From Bradyrhizobium diazoefficiens (GTDB taxonomy: Bacteria > Pseudomonadota > Alphaproteobacteria > Rhizobiales > Xanthobacteraceae), in contig NZ_JAENXS010000001.1 in NCBI RefSeq assembly GCF_016612535.1, positions 682,001-746,000 of the forward strand: 64,000 bases of DNA, given 5' to 3'. The translations under genes and the position numbers were made by a program. Position 1 is the stretch's first letter, and each line of letters begins with the position of its first letter. Below the pieces are notes generated by a model. It did not search any database. It was not told the DNA's origin and saw nothing but the letters and a program-made list of their open reading frames with translations. Positions 1 through 10,216 of this stretch are shown here, one piece after another.

Positions 1-1212
1 GTCCTCTTCGGCCGCCGGGTTGGTGACGTCGTTGGCACCGATCACGAAGGCGATGTCGGCCTGCGCGAATTCGGAGTTGATGTCCTCGAGCTCGAACACC
101 TCGTCGTAAGGCACGTTGGCCTCGGCCAGAAGCACGTTCATGTGGCCGGGCATGCGGCCCGCGACCGGGTGAATGGCGTATTTTACCTCGACGCCTTCCT
201 TCTTCAGCACGTCCGCCATCTCGCGCAGCGCGTGCTGGGCCTGCGCCACTGCCATGCCGTAGCCGGGCACGATGATGACCTTCTGCGCATTCTTCATGAT
301 GAAGGCGGCGTCGTCGGCCGAGCCGAGCTTGGCGGGCTTTTGCTCGCCGGTTGCACCACCTGCTGCGGCGGTCTCGCCGCCGAAGCCGCCGAGGATGACC
401 GAGATGAACGACCGGTTCATCGCGTGGCACATGATGTAGGACAGGATCGCGCCGGACGAGCCGACCAGCGCGCCGGTGATGATCAGCGCCGAATTGCCGA
501 GCGTGAAGCCGATGCCGGCCGCGGCCCATCCCGAATAGGAGTTCAGCATCGAGATCACGACCGGCATGTCGGCGCCGCCGATCGGGACGATCATCAGCAC
601 GCCCAGCGCCAGCGCGATGATGACGATCAGCCAGAAGTCGAGCGCGCTGCCCGACATCACCAGACCGACGATGAAGACGACGAGCGCGATCGCGAGCGCG
701 ATGTTGATGACGTGGCGGAACGGCAGGATGATCGGCGCGCCGCTCATCCGCGCGGACAGCTTCAGGAACGCGATCACCGAGCCGGTGAAGGTCAGCGCGC
801 CGATGGCGACGCCGAGCGACATCTCGACCAGGCTCTGCGGATGGATGTTGCCGGGCGTGCCGATGTCGAAGGCCTCGGGCGCGTAGAACGCTCCGGCCGC
901 GACCAACACCGCAGCCATGCCGACCAGCGAGTGGAAGGCGGCAACCAATTCCGGCATCGACGTCATCGGCACGCGGCGCGCGACGACGGCACCGATCGAG
1001 CCACCGATAGCGATGCCGAGAATGACGAGCACCCAGGCGAGACCATCCGCCGGCGGATGATTGGCGAGCGTCGTGGCAACCGCGATCGCCATGCCGATCA
1101 TGCCGAACAGATTGCCCTGGCGCGACGAGGCCGGGCTCGACAATCCTCGCAGCGACAGGATGAAGAGCACCCCCGCCACGAGATACAAAAATGCAGAGAA
1201 ATTAGCGCTCAT
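1..1212 (-). CDS. pntB: NAD(P) transhydrogenase subunit beta (partial, C-terminus off the left edge)
   Basis: Membrane-embedded and NADP-binding subunit of the proton-translocating transhydrogenase, which makes NADPH from NADH using the proton gradient. About 404 residues are visible. An N-terminal multi-helix membrane domain contains GGADMPVVISMLNSYSGWA (around residue 205). The start of the NADP(H)-binding domain III follows, with VPGYGMAVAQAQHAL around residue 320. The extreme C-terminus lies outside the window. The ATG at 1212 is 39 bp after the pntAB stop on the same strand, so pntAA-pntAB-pntB form one operon. Three separate genes, rather than the fused E. coli pntA, is the usual alphaproteobacterial arrangement. 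Confidence 0.96.
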   Translation of the reverse strand, partial: MSANFSAFLYLVAGVLFILSLRGLSSPASSRQGNLFGMIGMAIAVATTLANHPPADGLAWVLVILGIAIGGSIGAVVARRVPMTSMPELVAAFHSLVGMAAVLVAAGAFYAPEAFDIGTPGNIHPQSLVEMSLGVAIGALTFTGSVIAFLKLSARMSGAPIILPFRHVINIALAIALVVFIVGLVMSGSALDFWLIVIIALALGVLMIVPIGGADMPVVISMLNSYSGWAAAGIGFTLGNSALIITGALVGSSGAILSYIMCHAMNRSFISVILGGFGGETAAAGGATGEQKPAKLGSADDAAFIMKNAQKVIIVPGYGMAVAQAQHALREMADVLKKEGVEVKYAIHPVAGRMPGHMNVLLAEANVPYDEVFELEDINSEFAQADIAFVIGANDVTNPAAEED

Positions 1213-1251
1213 CTCAGGTCCCCATCTGTCCCATCAGCCCGAGGTGGCCGC

Positions 1252-1569
1252 TTACTTCGACTTCTTCTTGTACATCGCCAGCATGCGCTGGGTGACCAGG
1301 AAGCCGCCGAAGATGTTGATGCAGGCAAAGATCAGCGCGACGAAGCCGAAGGCGCGCGCCCATCCCGAACCGCTCGATACGTTGGCGACGCCGCCGGCAA
1401 GGAGCGCGCCGACCACGATCACCGAGGAGATCGCGTTGGTCACGCTCATCAGCGGCGTGTGCAGCGCCGGCGTCACCGACCACACCACGAAATAGCCGAC
1501 GAAGACGGCGAGGACGAAGATCGACAGCCGGAAGATGAAGGGGTCGACGACCTGTGCAGCATGCTCCAT
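1252..1569 (-). CDS. pntAB: NAD(P) transhydrogenase subunit alpha, membrane part
   Basis: 105-residue membrane segment of the alpha subunit, corresponding to the C-terminal part of the fused E. coli PntA. Hydrophobic stretches around residues 11-30, 40-60 and 70-90 fit three to four membrane helices. The C-terminus is a short basic tail (YKKKSK). The gene lies 11 bp after pntAA and 39 bp before pntB. Together with PntB it forms the proton channel. The call rests on family resemblance and operon context. Confidence 0.95.
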   Translation of the reverse strand: MEHAAQVVDPFIFRLSIFVLAVFVGYFVVWSVTPALHTPLMSVTNAISSVIVVGALLAGGVANVSSGSGWARAFGFVALIFACINIFGGFLVTQRMLAMYKKKSK

Positions 1570-1580
1570 GGCGGCTCTCC

Positions 1581-2708
1581 TTAGACCTTCGGCTGGAAGT
1601 TCGGGTGGATCACGGCGCCATCCTTGGTCAGCGCGGTGGCCTTGACGAGTTCGTCGTCCCAGTTCACGGCGAGCGCCTTGCTGGCCTTGTCGACCATGGT
1701 CTCGATGAAGTTGAACAGGTTGCGCGCGTAAAGGCTGGAGGCCGACGCGGCGACGCGGCCGGCGACATTGGTGTAGCCGACGATCTTGATGCCATCGAGG
1801 TCGGCGACTTCGCCGGCCTTGGCACCCTCGACATTGCCGCCGCGCTCGACGGCGAGATCGACCAGCACCGAACCCGGCTTCATCGACCTGACCATCTCGG
1901 CCGAGACCAGCTTCGGCGCCGGCCGGCCCGGGATCAGCGCGGTGGTGATCACGATGTCCTGCTTCTTGATGTGTTCGGCGGTGAGCGCGGCCTGCTTGGC
2001 CTGGTACTCCTTGGACATTTCCTTGGCGTAGCCGCCGGCGGTCTGCGCGTTCTTGAACTCCTCGTCCTCGACGGCGAGGAACTTTGCTCCGAGCGATTCG
2101 ACCTGCTCCTTCGTCGCGGGCCGCACGTCAGTCGCGGTGACGATGGCGCCGAGGCGGCGCGCGGTCGCGATCGCCTGCAGGCCGGCGACGCCGACGCCCA
2201 TCACGAACACCTTTGCGGCCGGAACGGTGCCCGCCGCGGTCATCATCATCGGGAAGGCGCGGCCGAAGGCCTCGGCGCCCTCGATCACGGCGCGGTAGCC
2301 GGCGAGATTTGCCTGCGACGACAGCACGTCCATCACCTGCGCGCGCGTGATGCGCGGCATCAATTCCATCGCGAAGGCGGAGACACCGGCATCCGCCATC
2401 GTCTTCAGCGCGGCCTCGTTGCCGTAGGGATCCATGATGGCGATGACGAGCGCGCCGCGCTTGTACTGCGCAAGCTCGGAGGCCTCGGGACGCTTCACCT
2501 TGATGATGATGTCGGCGTCCTTCAGCGCATCGGCGCTGACGGTGGCGCCTACTGCGGTGAATTCGGAATCGGGCAGGCCCGATTTGAGGCCGGCGCCCGG
2601 CTCGATGGCAATCTCGGCGCCTAACGCCTTGAACTTCTTCACCGTATCGGGCGAAGCGGCAACGCGCGGCTCCGACGGATCGATTTCCTTGGCAACGGCG
2701 ATCTTCAT
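1581..2708 (-). CDS. pntAA: NAD(P) transhydrogenase subunit alpha, NAD-binding part
   Basis: Soluble NAD(H)-binding domain I of transhydrogenase, 375 residues. The N-terminus ([19 protein letters not shown]) is the alanine dehydrogenase/PNT N-terminal signature. A Rossmann GxGxxG ([11 protein letters not shown]) lies near residue 170, followed by the acidic strand end TATDVR. I chose the ATG at 2708 because GGAGGG sits just upstream; an in-frame ATG 11 codons earlier has no such site. It is the first gene of the three-gene operon. Confidence 0.96.
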   Translation of the reverse strand: MKIAVAKEIDPSEPRVAASPDTVKKFKALGAEIAIEPGAGLKSGLPDSEFTAVGATVSADALKDADIIIKVKRPEASELAQYKRGALVIAIMDPYGNEAALKTMADAGVSAFAMELMPRITRAQVMDVLSSQANLAGYRAVIEGAEAFGRAFPMMMTAAGTVPAAKVFVMGVGVAGLQAIATARRLGAIVTATDVRPATKEQVESLGAKFLAVEDEEFKNAQTAGGYAKEMSKEYQAKQAALTAEHIKKQDIVITTALIPGRPAPKLVSAEMVRSMKPGSVLVDLAVERGGNVEGAKAGEVADLDGIKIVGYTNVAGRVAASASSLYARNLFNFIETMVDKASKALAVNWDDELVKATALTKDGAVIHPNFQPKV

Positions 2709-2846
2709 AGGCCCTCCGGCGACGCGGGCAAAAACGCGCACGCGAACTTGGCGTCACTCCCGCAACGGTGGATACCGGTTTTGGAACCGGCTTGTATGCA
2801 AATTTTATAAGCAGCCGCCGGCGCTGGCGGATGCAACCGGCGATGG

Positions 2847-2999
2847 TCAGGTCAGGAAGATCGCCATCAGGATCACGATGAGCGCGACCGAGGCCGTACC
2901 GTACTTCACCAGCTTGATGAAGCCCTCATAGGTCTGCTCGTGGGCAACGTAGTCGTTGCCGTCGGCCGTGGTGTAGGCCATTTCGCTATGGTCAGCCAT
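2847..2999 (-). CDS. aa3-type cytochrome c oxidase subunit IV (small)
   Basis: A 50-residue protein beginning MADHSEMAYTTADGNDYVAH and ending in one membrane helix (ASVALIVILMAIFL). The pattern of a short polar head, a YxxF segment (QTYEGFIKLVKYGT) and a single C-terminal helix matches the bacterial aa3 oxidase subunit IV family. It lies upstream of pntAA on the same strand with about 138 bp between them. This pairing recurs in related alphaproteobacteria and joins two membrane bioenergetic complexes. The identification comes from reading the frame directly and is fairly secure. Confidence 0.8.
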   Translation of the reverse strand: MADHSEMAYTTADGNDYVAHEQTYEGFIKLVKYGTASVALIVILMAIFLT

Positions 3000-3096
3000 C
3001 GATTGTCCCCAGTCGAAAGTCGAATTCTCGGGCTGGGATACCTTAAACCTTCGGGCAGGGCAACGGCACGGAGGCGCGGTTTTCCCGCAAATCGGC

Positions 3097-3483
3097 TCAT
3101 TCGGAATTCAGATTGTCGCGGATCCAGCGGACGAGGCTCTGCTCACTGACTTCACCGGCCGCGAGGGAGAGGATCATCGCAGCAGCTTCAGCCTCTGGGA
3201 CGACAAAGTCGATGCTGTTCACGCCGAGAAAGGTATAGAGCGCAAGGAGCGAAGTGCGCTTGTTGCCGTCAACGAAGGGATGATTGCGCGCAACGCCGAA
3301 GGCGTAGGCTGCGGCTAATTCAGCGAGATCAGCATTCTCATAGGACCACTTGTTTTTCGGACGGTCGAGCGCGGATTCGAGCATGCCCTCGTCGCGCAAA
3401 CCGCTTGCGCCACCATGGATCGCAAGTTGCTCGTCGTGGATGGCGACGACCATTTGACGCGTCAGCCAAAACGGTTCGTTCAT
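3097..3483 (-). CDS. doc: Doc-type (death-on-curing) Fic-fold toxin
   Basis: 128 residues with the Doc/Fic catalytic motif HPFVDGNKRTS near residue 63. In Doc, the lysine replacing the usual Fic glycine goes with kinase activity on EF-Tu rather than AMP transfer; that is family knowledge, not shown here. The N-terminus (VVAIHDEQLAIHGGASGLRD) matches the family. The ATG at 3483 overlaps the antitoxin stop by 4 bp (ATGA), so the two are translationally coupled, antitoxin first. Length is normal and no frame damage is seen. Confidence 0.92.
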   Translation of the reverse strand: MNEPFWLTRQMVVAIHDEQLAIHGGASGLRDEGMLESALDRPKNKWSYENADLAELAAAYAFGVARNHPFVDGNKRTSLLALYTFLGVNSIDFVVPEAEAAAMILSLAAGEVSEQSLVRWIRDNLNSE

Positions 3484-3746
3484 TTGGCGAGCTCGGCGAG
3501 AGCGTTGTGGTAACGCTTCATGCCTCGCCGCGCGACTTCCATCGCTTTTTCGAAATCGGGATCGTAAGATGTCAGTACCAATGCCCCGTCCGATTGCTCA
3601 ACCGGAAAGAGCTTGTCGCCCTCTTTGAGGTTGAGACGGGCAGCCAACTCCTTCGGCAAAATGAGGCCGATAGAATTGCCGATCTTGCGCACCTGAAGAG
3701 CGGTGGATTCGTTTTTCAGGTCTTTGGGGGTCGCGTTCTCGTTCAT
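3480..3746 (-). CDS. AbrB/MazE-family antitoxin
   Basis: 88-residue partner of the Doc toxin. Residues about 15-60 form a SpoVT/AbrB swapped-hairpin DNA-binding domain (VRKIGNSIGLILPKELAARL, then LNLKEGDKLF). The C-terminal 30 residues (YDPDFEKAMEVARRGMKRY) are the segment expected to wrap the toxin. The pair is probably autoregulated: a perfect palindrome lies 18 bp upstream of the start codon. Many Doc toxins pair with Phd-type antitoxins, but AbrB-type partners are also known. Confidence 0.9.
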   Translation of the reverse strand: MNENATPKDLKNESTALQVRKIGNSIGLILPKELAARLNLKEGDKLFPVEQSDGALVLTSYDPDFEKAMEVARRGMKRYHNALAELAK

Positions 3747-3763
3747 GACTGCACCTCGTTATA

Positions 3764-3780
3764 CAAATGTACAACATTTG
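3764..3780. promoter_or_regulatory. Palindromic operator of the toxin-antitoxin pair
   Basis: Perfect inverted repeat CAAATGT-ACA-ACATTTG, 7-bp arms with a 3-bp centre, 18 bp upstream of the antitoxin ATG. It is in an AT-rich gap where the promoter must lie. AbrB-type antitoxins repress their own operon by binding such sites, so this is the likely operator. The role is inferred from position and symmetry. Confidence 0.6.
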
Positions 3781-3837
3781 ACAGCAAAGTTCAACAAAAG
3801 TTTTACGTGCATTCCAAGAGAACGCTGCCGGTCCGTA

Positions 3838-5772
3838 TCAGCCCATCGCCTCCAGTTCGTCGATCATCCCGGCAATGACCGAGAGCCCGCCGTCCCAAAA
3901 TTTCGGGTCCTTGGCGTCGAGCTCGAACGGCCGCAGCAGTTCGGAATAGTGCTTGGTGCCGCCGGCGGCGAGCATGTCGAGATAGCGCTCGGCAAAGCCC
4001 TCGGCCGCATTCTCGTAGACGGCATAGAGCGAGTTCACGAGGCAATCGCCGAAAGCATAGGCGTAGACGTAGAACGGCGAGTGGATGAAGTGCGGGATGT
4101 ACATCCAGTAGTTCTCGTAGCCCGCCTTGATCTCGATTGCCGGCCCCAGGCTCTCGCCCTGCACCGACAGCCAGAGTTCACCGAGCCGCGTTGCGGTCAG
4201 CTCGCCGTTCTTGCGCTCGGTGTGGACCGCCCGCTCGAACGAATAGAACGCGATTTGCCGCACCACGGTATTGATCATGTCCTCGACCTTGCCGGCGAGC
4301 AACGCCTGGCGTTGCTTTGCGCTCTTGGTCTGCGCCAACAGTCGCCTGAAGGTCAGCATCTCGCCGAACACGCTCGCGGTCTCGGCGAGCGTCAGCGGCG
4401 TCGGCGCCATCAGCGCGCCGTTCTTCGCCGCCAGCACCTGGTGCACGCCGTGGCCGAGTTCATGGGCAAGCGTCATCACGTCGCGCGGCTTGCCCTGGTA
4501 GTTCATCAGAACGTAAGGGTGCGCCGACGGCGTGGTCGGATGCGAGAAGGCGCCCGGCGCCTTGCCCGGGCGCACCGGTGCGTCGATCCAGCGATCGGTG
4601 AAGAAGCGCTCGGCGATGTCGGCCATTTTGGGCGAGAAGCCGCGATAGGCGGACAGCACCATGTTCCGCGCATCGGGCCAGCCGATCGTGTCGGTTGCCG
4701 CGAACGGCAGCGGCGCGTTGCGGTCCCAATAAGCGAGCCGCTTCTTGCCGAACCATTTCGCCTTCAGCGCATAATAGCGATGCGACAGCTTCGGATAGGC
4801 CGCGCGCACAGAAGCGACCAGCGCATCCACGACTTCGCGCTCGACGCGGTTGTTGAGATGGCGGGAATCGGCAACATCCTTGAAGCCGCGCCAGCGGTCC
4901 GAGATGTCCTTGTCCTTGGCGAGCGTGTTGGTGATCAGCGCAAAGGTGCGCTCATTGGCCTTGAAGGTTTTCGCCAGAGCCTCGGCTGCGCTCTTGCGCT
5001 TGGCGCCGTCGCGGTCGGCCAGGAAATTGAGCGTCGGCTCGATCGCGAGCTCCTTGGCACCGACCTTGAAGCGGAGACCCGAGATGGTCTGGTCGAACAG
5101 CCGGTTGAACGCGGAATAGCCGGTCTGCGCCTTCTCCAGGAACAGCTGCTCAAGCTTGTCGTCGAGTTGATACGGCTTCTCCTTGCGCAGGTCCTCGATC
5201 CAGGGACGGTAGTACGCGAGCTCCGCGGCTTGCATCGCGCGGTTCAAAATATCGTCATCGACGCGGTTGAGCTCGAGCGCGAAGAACAGAAGATGCGTCG
5301 ACGCCGCCGTCAGCCGCTCCGACACATCGCCGTAAAACTTTGAAATCTTGGGATCAACGCTGTCGCCGGCGTGGACGAGACCGGCGAAGGAGCCAAGGCG
5401 GCCGGCGAGATCGTCGATTGCTTCATACCGCCGCACGGCCTCAGCGAGCCATTTTCCGCCATCTTCGTTTGCTGTGCCTGTTGCGAGCTTGCCTTTGTAG
5501 TCCGTCTCGAACGCGACGCAATCGGCATCCATCATTTCGAGATCGCGCGCCACTTCCGGCGCGTCGATCCCGGAATAGAGATCGGCGAGGTTCCACTCCG
5601 GAAGCTTACCGGTCTTGCTCGCAGTCTTGGCGAGCGCAGTCTTGGCGAGCGAAGGCTTGGAGGGCTTTACCTTGGCAGCGGATTTCTTCGTGCTTGGCTT
5701 GCGGAGAGCGGGCTTGCTGGAAGCAGGCTTGCTGGCGGACTTCGTCAAGGCAGATTTGGAGCGCGAATTCAT
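3838..5772 (-). CDS. pepF: M3 family oligoendopeptidase (PepF-like)
   Basis: 644-residue zinc metallopeptidase that would cleave short peptides in the cytoplasm. The zinc motif HELGHGVH is near residue 438, with the third ligand region ETASVFGEM about 25 residues later. The core from about residue 58 (LPEWNLADLYSGIDAP) to the end matches the PepF/M3 clade. Residues 1-55 are an unusual Lys/Ala/Ser-rich extension with imperfect repeats (SLAKTALAKT), with no signal peptide or membrane helix. The next methionines are well inside the conserved core, so the extension is probably translated. Confidence 0.92.
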   Translation of the reverse strand: MNSRSKSALTKSASKPASSKPALRKPSTKKSAAKVKPSKPSLAKTALAKTASKTGKLPEWNLADLYSGIDAPEVARDLEMMDADCVAFETDYKGKLATGTANEDGGKWLAEAVRRYEAIDDLAGRLGSFAGLVHAGDSVDPKISKFYGDVSERLTAASTHLLFFALELNRVDDDILNRAMQAAELAYYRPWIEDLRKEKPYQLDDKLEQLFLEKAQTGYSAFNRLFDQTISGLRFKVGAKELAIEPTLNFLADRDGAKRKSAAEALAKTFKANERTFALITNTLAKDKDISDRWRGFKDVADSRHLNNRVEREVVDALVASVRAAYPKLSHRYYALKAKWFGKKRLAYWDRNAPLPFAATDTIGWPDARNMVLSAYRGFSPKMADIAERFFTDRWIDAPVRPGKAPGAFSHPTTPSAHPYVLMNYQGKPRDVMTLAHELGHGVHQVLAAKNGALMAPTPLTLAETASVFGEMLTFRRLLAQTKSAKQRQALLAGKVEDMINTVVRQIAFYSFERAVHTERKNGELTATRLGELWLSVQGESLGPAIEIKAGYENYWMYIPHFIHSPFYVYAYAFGDCLVNSLYAVYENAAEGFAERYLDMLAAGGTKHYSELLRPFELDAKDPKFWDGGLSVIAGMIDELEAMG

Positions 5773-5899
5773 TGTGTGGGAAACCTGTGTTCAACAATCG
5801 CGACGGCGGGCGGGGGCATTAAGGTTTAAGAGGGCGTTAATCGGCTTCGGCCAGAGTGACCCGATTCGAGACAGATAGTAGTAGCGTGCGGGGAGCACC

Positions 5900-7396
<1,497 letters not shown>

Positions 7397-7741
7397 ACCG
7401 TACTATGAACGGCGGTTTGCCTGACGGTGCGATGTCGCCGTAAGCCGTTCGCATTGCGGGGATTTCACCTGCCGCCGGAACCGTGACTTGGAAGTGACAG
7501 ACGCAGGGAAAGCGCGTGGTGAGGGCGCACAATTCGTTGCAAACGGGCTTTCTTGAAGTCAGTTTGTCGTGAGTTGTCCCGGGTAGCGCTGGCCGCAAAA
7601 TCGGGGCCTGTATATCGTCTGCGTGAGAATCGTTGCGTGCAGGCGTGCAACTTTCGAGAGGCCGGCGCGGTTTAGCCGAAACTCAATAGGCGATAACGAA
7701 GCTGTTCCACGGGGGACAGTTCACCCAAGGGGTGCGACACA
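7397..7741. other. 345-bp gap without a gene
   Basis: Between the response regulator and the L,D-transpeptidase gene. I found no conserved small reading frame, tRNA-like cloverleaf or strong terminator. It may hold the promoter and a long leader of the transpeptidase gene, but nothing specific can be supported. Confidence 0.4.
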
Positions 7742-9943
7742 ATGCGTGACTGTTTGAACCACCGTGCAGGCTTTGACCGTGTTTTGATGACGGTCGCAGC
7801 AACCTTCCTCACGGTATCGGCCGGCTCAGCACTGGCACAGGATCAGGCGCGCAGCAGCGCCGCCGAGCTCGCGATCGAAGCCGCGATCCCGCGCCCCGAG
7901 CCCGCCAACGTCCCGCCCCCGACCGCCGCCGACATCAAGCTCGACACCACCGCCACGGTGCAGGAAGCAGCCAAGGAGCCCGCGAAGGCTGACGCTGCTC
8001 CAGCCCCCGACAAGGTCGAGACCAAGCCCTCCGACGTCGCCGCCACGCCCCCGGCTGATGCGCCCAAGAGCGAGACCGCCAAGACTGAACCCGCGAACAC
8101 TGAACCCGCCAAATCCGAGCCGGCCAAGGCCGACACCGCAGCAGCGCCGGCGGCCGTCCCCGCCGCCCCTGCGGCTGCAGCAGCGCCCCCGACCGCCGAG
8201 CCGGTGAAGGCCGCGAGCAACGTCCCCGCCGCTGACCAGCCGGTGGCCGACAAGCTCAAGGAGATCATCGGCGCCAAGACCTCGCGTCATTTCGACCGCA
8301 AGCACGAACGCGCCGCCGTCGAGAAGTTCTACGGCGCACGCGACTTCGCACCGGTCTGGACCCAGGGCGGCAATCTGACCGCCGCGGCCAAGGGCGTGAT
8401 CGCGCGGCTGAAGGATGCCGCCTCCGAAGGTCTCAATCCCGTCGATTATCCGGTGCCGGATTTCGCCGCCGCCACGACCCCTGATGCGCTCGCCGATGCC
8501 GAGCTGAAGCTCACCGCCAGCATGTTCGACTACGCGCGCCAGGCGCAGAGCGGCCGCATGCACTGGTCGCAGGTCAGCGCCGACATCCTCTATCCCGAGC
8601 ATCCGGTCGATCCGAACGAAGTGCTCACCAAGGTCACGACCGCAGCCGACGCGTCCGCGGCGCTCGACAGCTACAACCCGCCGCAGAAGCTCTTCAAGGA
8701 GCTGAAGGCGAAGCTTGCGCAGCTCCGAGGCCAGGGCGAAGGTCCGGTGATCGAGATCGCCGATGGTCCGGCGCTGAAATACACCCCGGCCCGCGGCAAG
8801 AAGCAGGCGGAAGTCGTCGTGGAAGATCCGCGTGTGCCGCAGCTCCGCGCCAAGCTCGGCATTACCGAGAACGCGAGCGACACGCACTACGACGCCACCG
8901 TCGCCGAAGCCGTGCGAAAGTTCCAGGATGGCGTCGAGATGAAGGCGACCGGCGTCCTCGACGACAAAACAGTCAGGGCACTGAACAGCCCGAAGCGCGA
9001 CAAGCAGATCGACACTGTGCTGGTGAATATGGAGCGCTGGCGCTGGCTGCCGCGCGACCTTGGCGTGCCCTCGCTGGGCGACGCCTATGTCATCCTCAAC
9101 ATTCCCGACTTTACGCTGAAAGTGATGCAACACGGCCAGCAGGTCTGGACCACGCGCGTCGTCACCGGCAAGCCGGGCCAGCACGCCACGCCGCTGCTGA
9201 CCGAGACGATGAAGTACATCACGGTCAACCCGACCTGGAACGTGCCGCCGTCGATCGTCTATGGCGAATATCTGCCGGCGCTGCAGCAGGACCCGACCGT
9301 GCTTCAGCGCATGGGCCTGAAGCTCGAGCAGAACCGCGACGGCTCGGTGCACATCTCACAGCCGCCCGGTGAAGCCAACGCGCTCGGCCGTATCCGCTTC
9401 AACTTCCCGAACAAGTTCCTGGTCTATCAGCACGACACGCCGGACAAGTACCTGTTCGCCAAGGACGAGCGCGCCTTCAGCCATGGCTGCATGCGGGTGC
9501 AGAATCCGGACCAGTACGCCTCCGTGCTGCTCAACATCGCCCTGCCGGGCGACAAGTACACGCCGGAGCGCGTGCGCAGCATGTACGGTTCGGGTGAAGT
9601 CGATCTGAAATTCCCCACCCCGATCCCGGTCAACATCACCTACCAGACCGCGTTCGTGGACGACGGCGGCAAGCTGCAATTCCGCAAGGACGTCTATGGC
9701 CGCGACGCGACCATGATCAACATCCTGAAGAACAGCCGCGGCAAGGACCTCGAAAACGTCGTGGCGCATTCCCAGCCGAGTTATTCGCACCCGGCGACGA
9801 CGCTGCCCCCAGGCGTGGCAGTGGCCAACAATGGCGGCGGCTTCAGCTCGTCCAGTCCCAATTTCTTCGAGCGGCTGTTCGGGGCGCCGACCCCGCCGCC
9901 GGCTCCGGTCGGCCGCCGGCCGCAGCGGGTGTTCACCCGCTGA
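7742..9943 (+). CDS. L,D-transpeptidase family protein (YcbB/LdtD-like)
   Basis: 733-residue periplasmic peptidoglycan cross-linking enzyme. A signal peptide ends near residue 33 (SAGSALAQ). Residues about 40-170 are an Ala/Pro/Glu/Lys-rich disordered linker with repeats such as KTEPANTEPAKSEPAK. A scaffold domain, a peptidoglycan-binding segment near 370-420 (VAEAVRKFQDGVEMKATGVLDD) and a YkuD catalytic domain follow. The catalytic cysteine is in SHGCMRVQNP near residue 581. The family makes 3-3 cross-links. A start at Met16 would also leave a good signal peptide. A strong hairpin terminator lies 48 bp after the stop. Confidence 0.92.
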   Translation: MRDCLNHRAGFDRVLMTVAATFLTVSAGSALAQDQARSSAAELAIEAAIPRPEPANVPPPTAADIKLDTTATVQEAAKEPAKADAAPAPDKVETKPSDVAATPPADAPKSETAKTEPANTEPAKSEPAKADTAAAPAAVPAAPAAAAAPPTAEPVKAASNVPAADQPVADKLKEIIGAKTSRHFDRKHERAAVEKFYGARDFAPVWTQGGNLTAAAKGVIARLKDAASEGLNPVDYPVPDFAAATTPDALADAELKLTASMFDYARQAQSGRMHWSQVSADILYPEHPVDPNEVLTKVTTAADASAALDSYNPPQKLFKELKAKLAQLRGQGEGPVIEIADGPALKYTPARGKKQAEVVVEDPRVPQLRAKLGITENASDTHYDATVAEAVRKFQDGVEMKATGVLDDKTVRALNSPKRDKQIDTVLVNMERWRWLPRDLGVPSLGDAYVILNIPDFTLKVMQHGQQVWTTRVVTGKPGQHATPLLTETMKYITVNPTWNVPPSIVYGEYLPALQQDPTVLQRMGLKLEQNRDGSVHISQPPGEANALGRIRFNFPNKFLVYQHDTPDKYLFAKDERAFSHGCMRVQNPDQYASVLLNIALPGDKYTPERVRSMYGSGEVDLKFPTPIPVNITYQTAFVDDGGKLQFRKDVYGRDATMINILKNSRGKDLENVVAHSQPSYSHPATTLPPGVAVANNGGGFSSSSPNFFERLFGAPTPPPAPVGRRPQRVFTR

Positions 9944-9990
9944 GTCCGGGAGTCCGACCTCCTTTTCCTGAAATTCTCAGCAAGATCAGC

Positions 9991-10012
9991 GACCCCATCC
10001 CTGGATGGGGTC
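9991..10012 (+). terminator. Rho-independent terminator of the L,D-transpeptidase gene
   Basis: GACCCCATCC-CT-GGATGGGGTC: a perfect 10-bp stem with a 2-base centre followed by GTTTAATG, 48 bp after the stop codon. Confidence 0.8.
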
Positions 10013-10216
10013 GTTTAATGTCAACCATTCTCCACCCGTGCCCGGGCAGCGGGCGTTTTTTCGCCACACTAGGCCGCTTAGGTCGGTGTTCTGACTTGGT
10101 TTGGGGGGCGGGAAGGTCAACCTCGAATTAACCTTCTCGCTTTAAGAAAGCGTTCACCCTCTTTCGCGCGCCAACGGGGTTGGCGGGAGAGTCCATTTTG
10201 AACGCTGGTCGACTGG

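Noticed and set aside
142..1584. Long open frame on the plus strand (about 480 codons) opposite pntB/pntAB
   Set aside because: Rich in His/Arg/Asp with no recognisable fold, and fully antisense to three clear transhydrogenase genes. It is the mirror frame expected in high-GC DNA.
3703..5343. Plus-strand open frame of about 546 codons opposite the M3 peptidase
   Set aside because: Antisense to a gene with an intact zinc site; composition (Arg, His, Leu, Gly runs) is that of a shadow frame.
7397..7741. Possible riboswitch or small RNA upstream of the L,D-transpeptidase gene
   Set aside because: No known aptamer core, no convincing terminator or conserved stem could be recognised by eye.
7826..9352. 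Minus-strand frame of 508 codons opposite the L,D-transpeptidase
   Set aside because: Low-complexity Gly/Arg/Leu protein created by the Ala/Pro-rich linker read backwards; the plus frame has the catalytic SHGCMRV motif.
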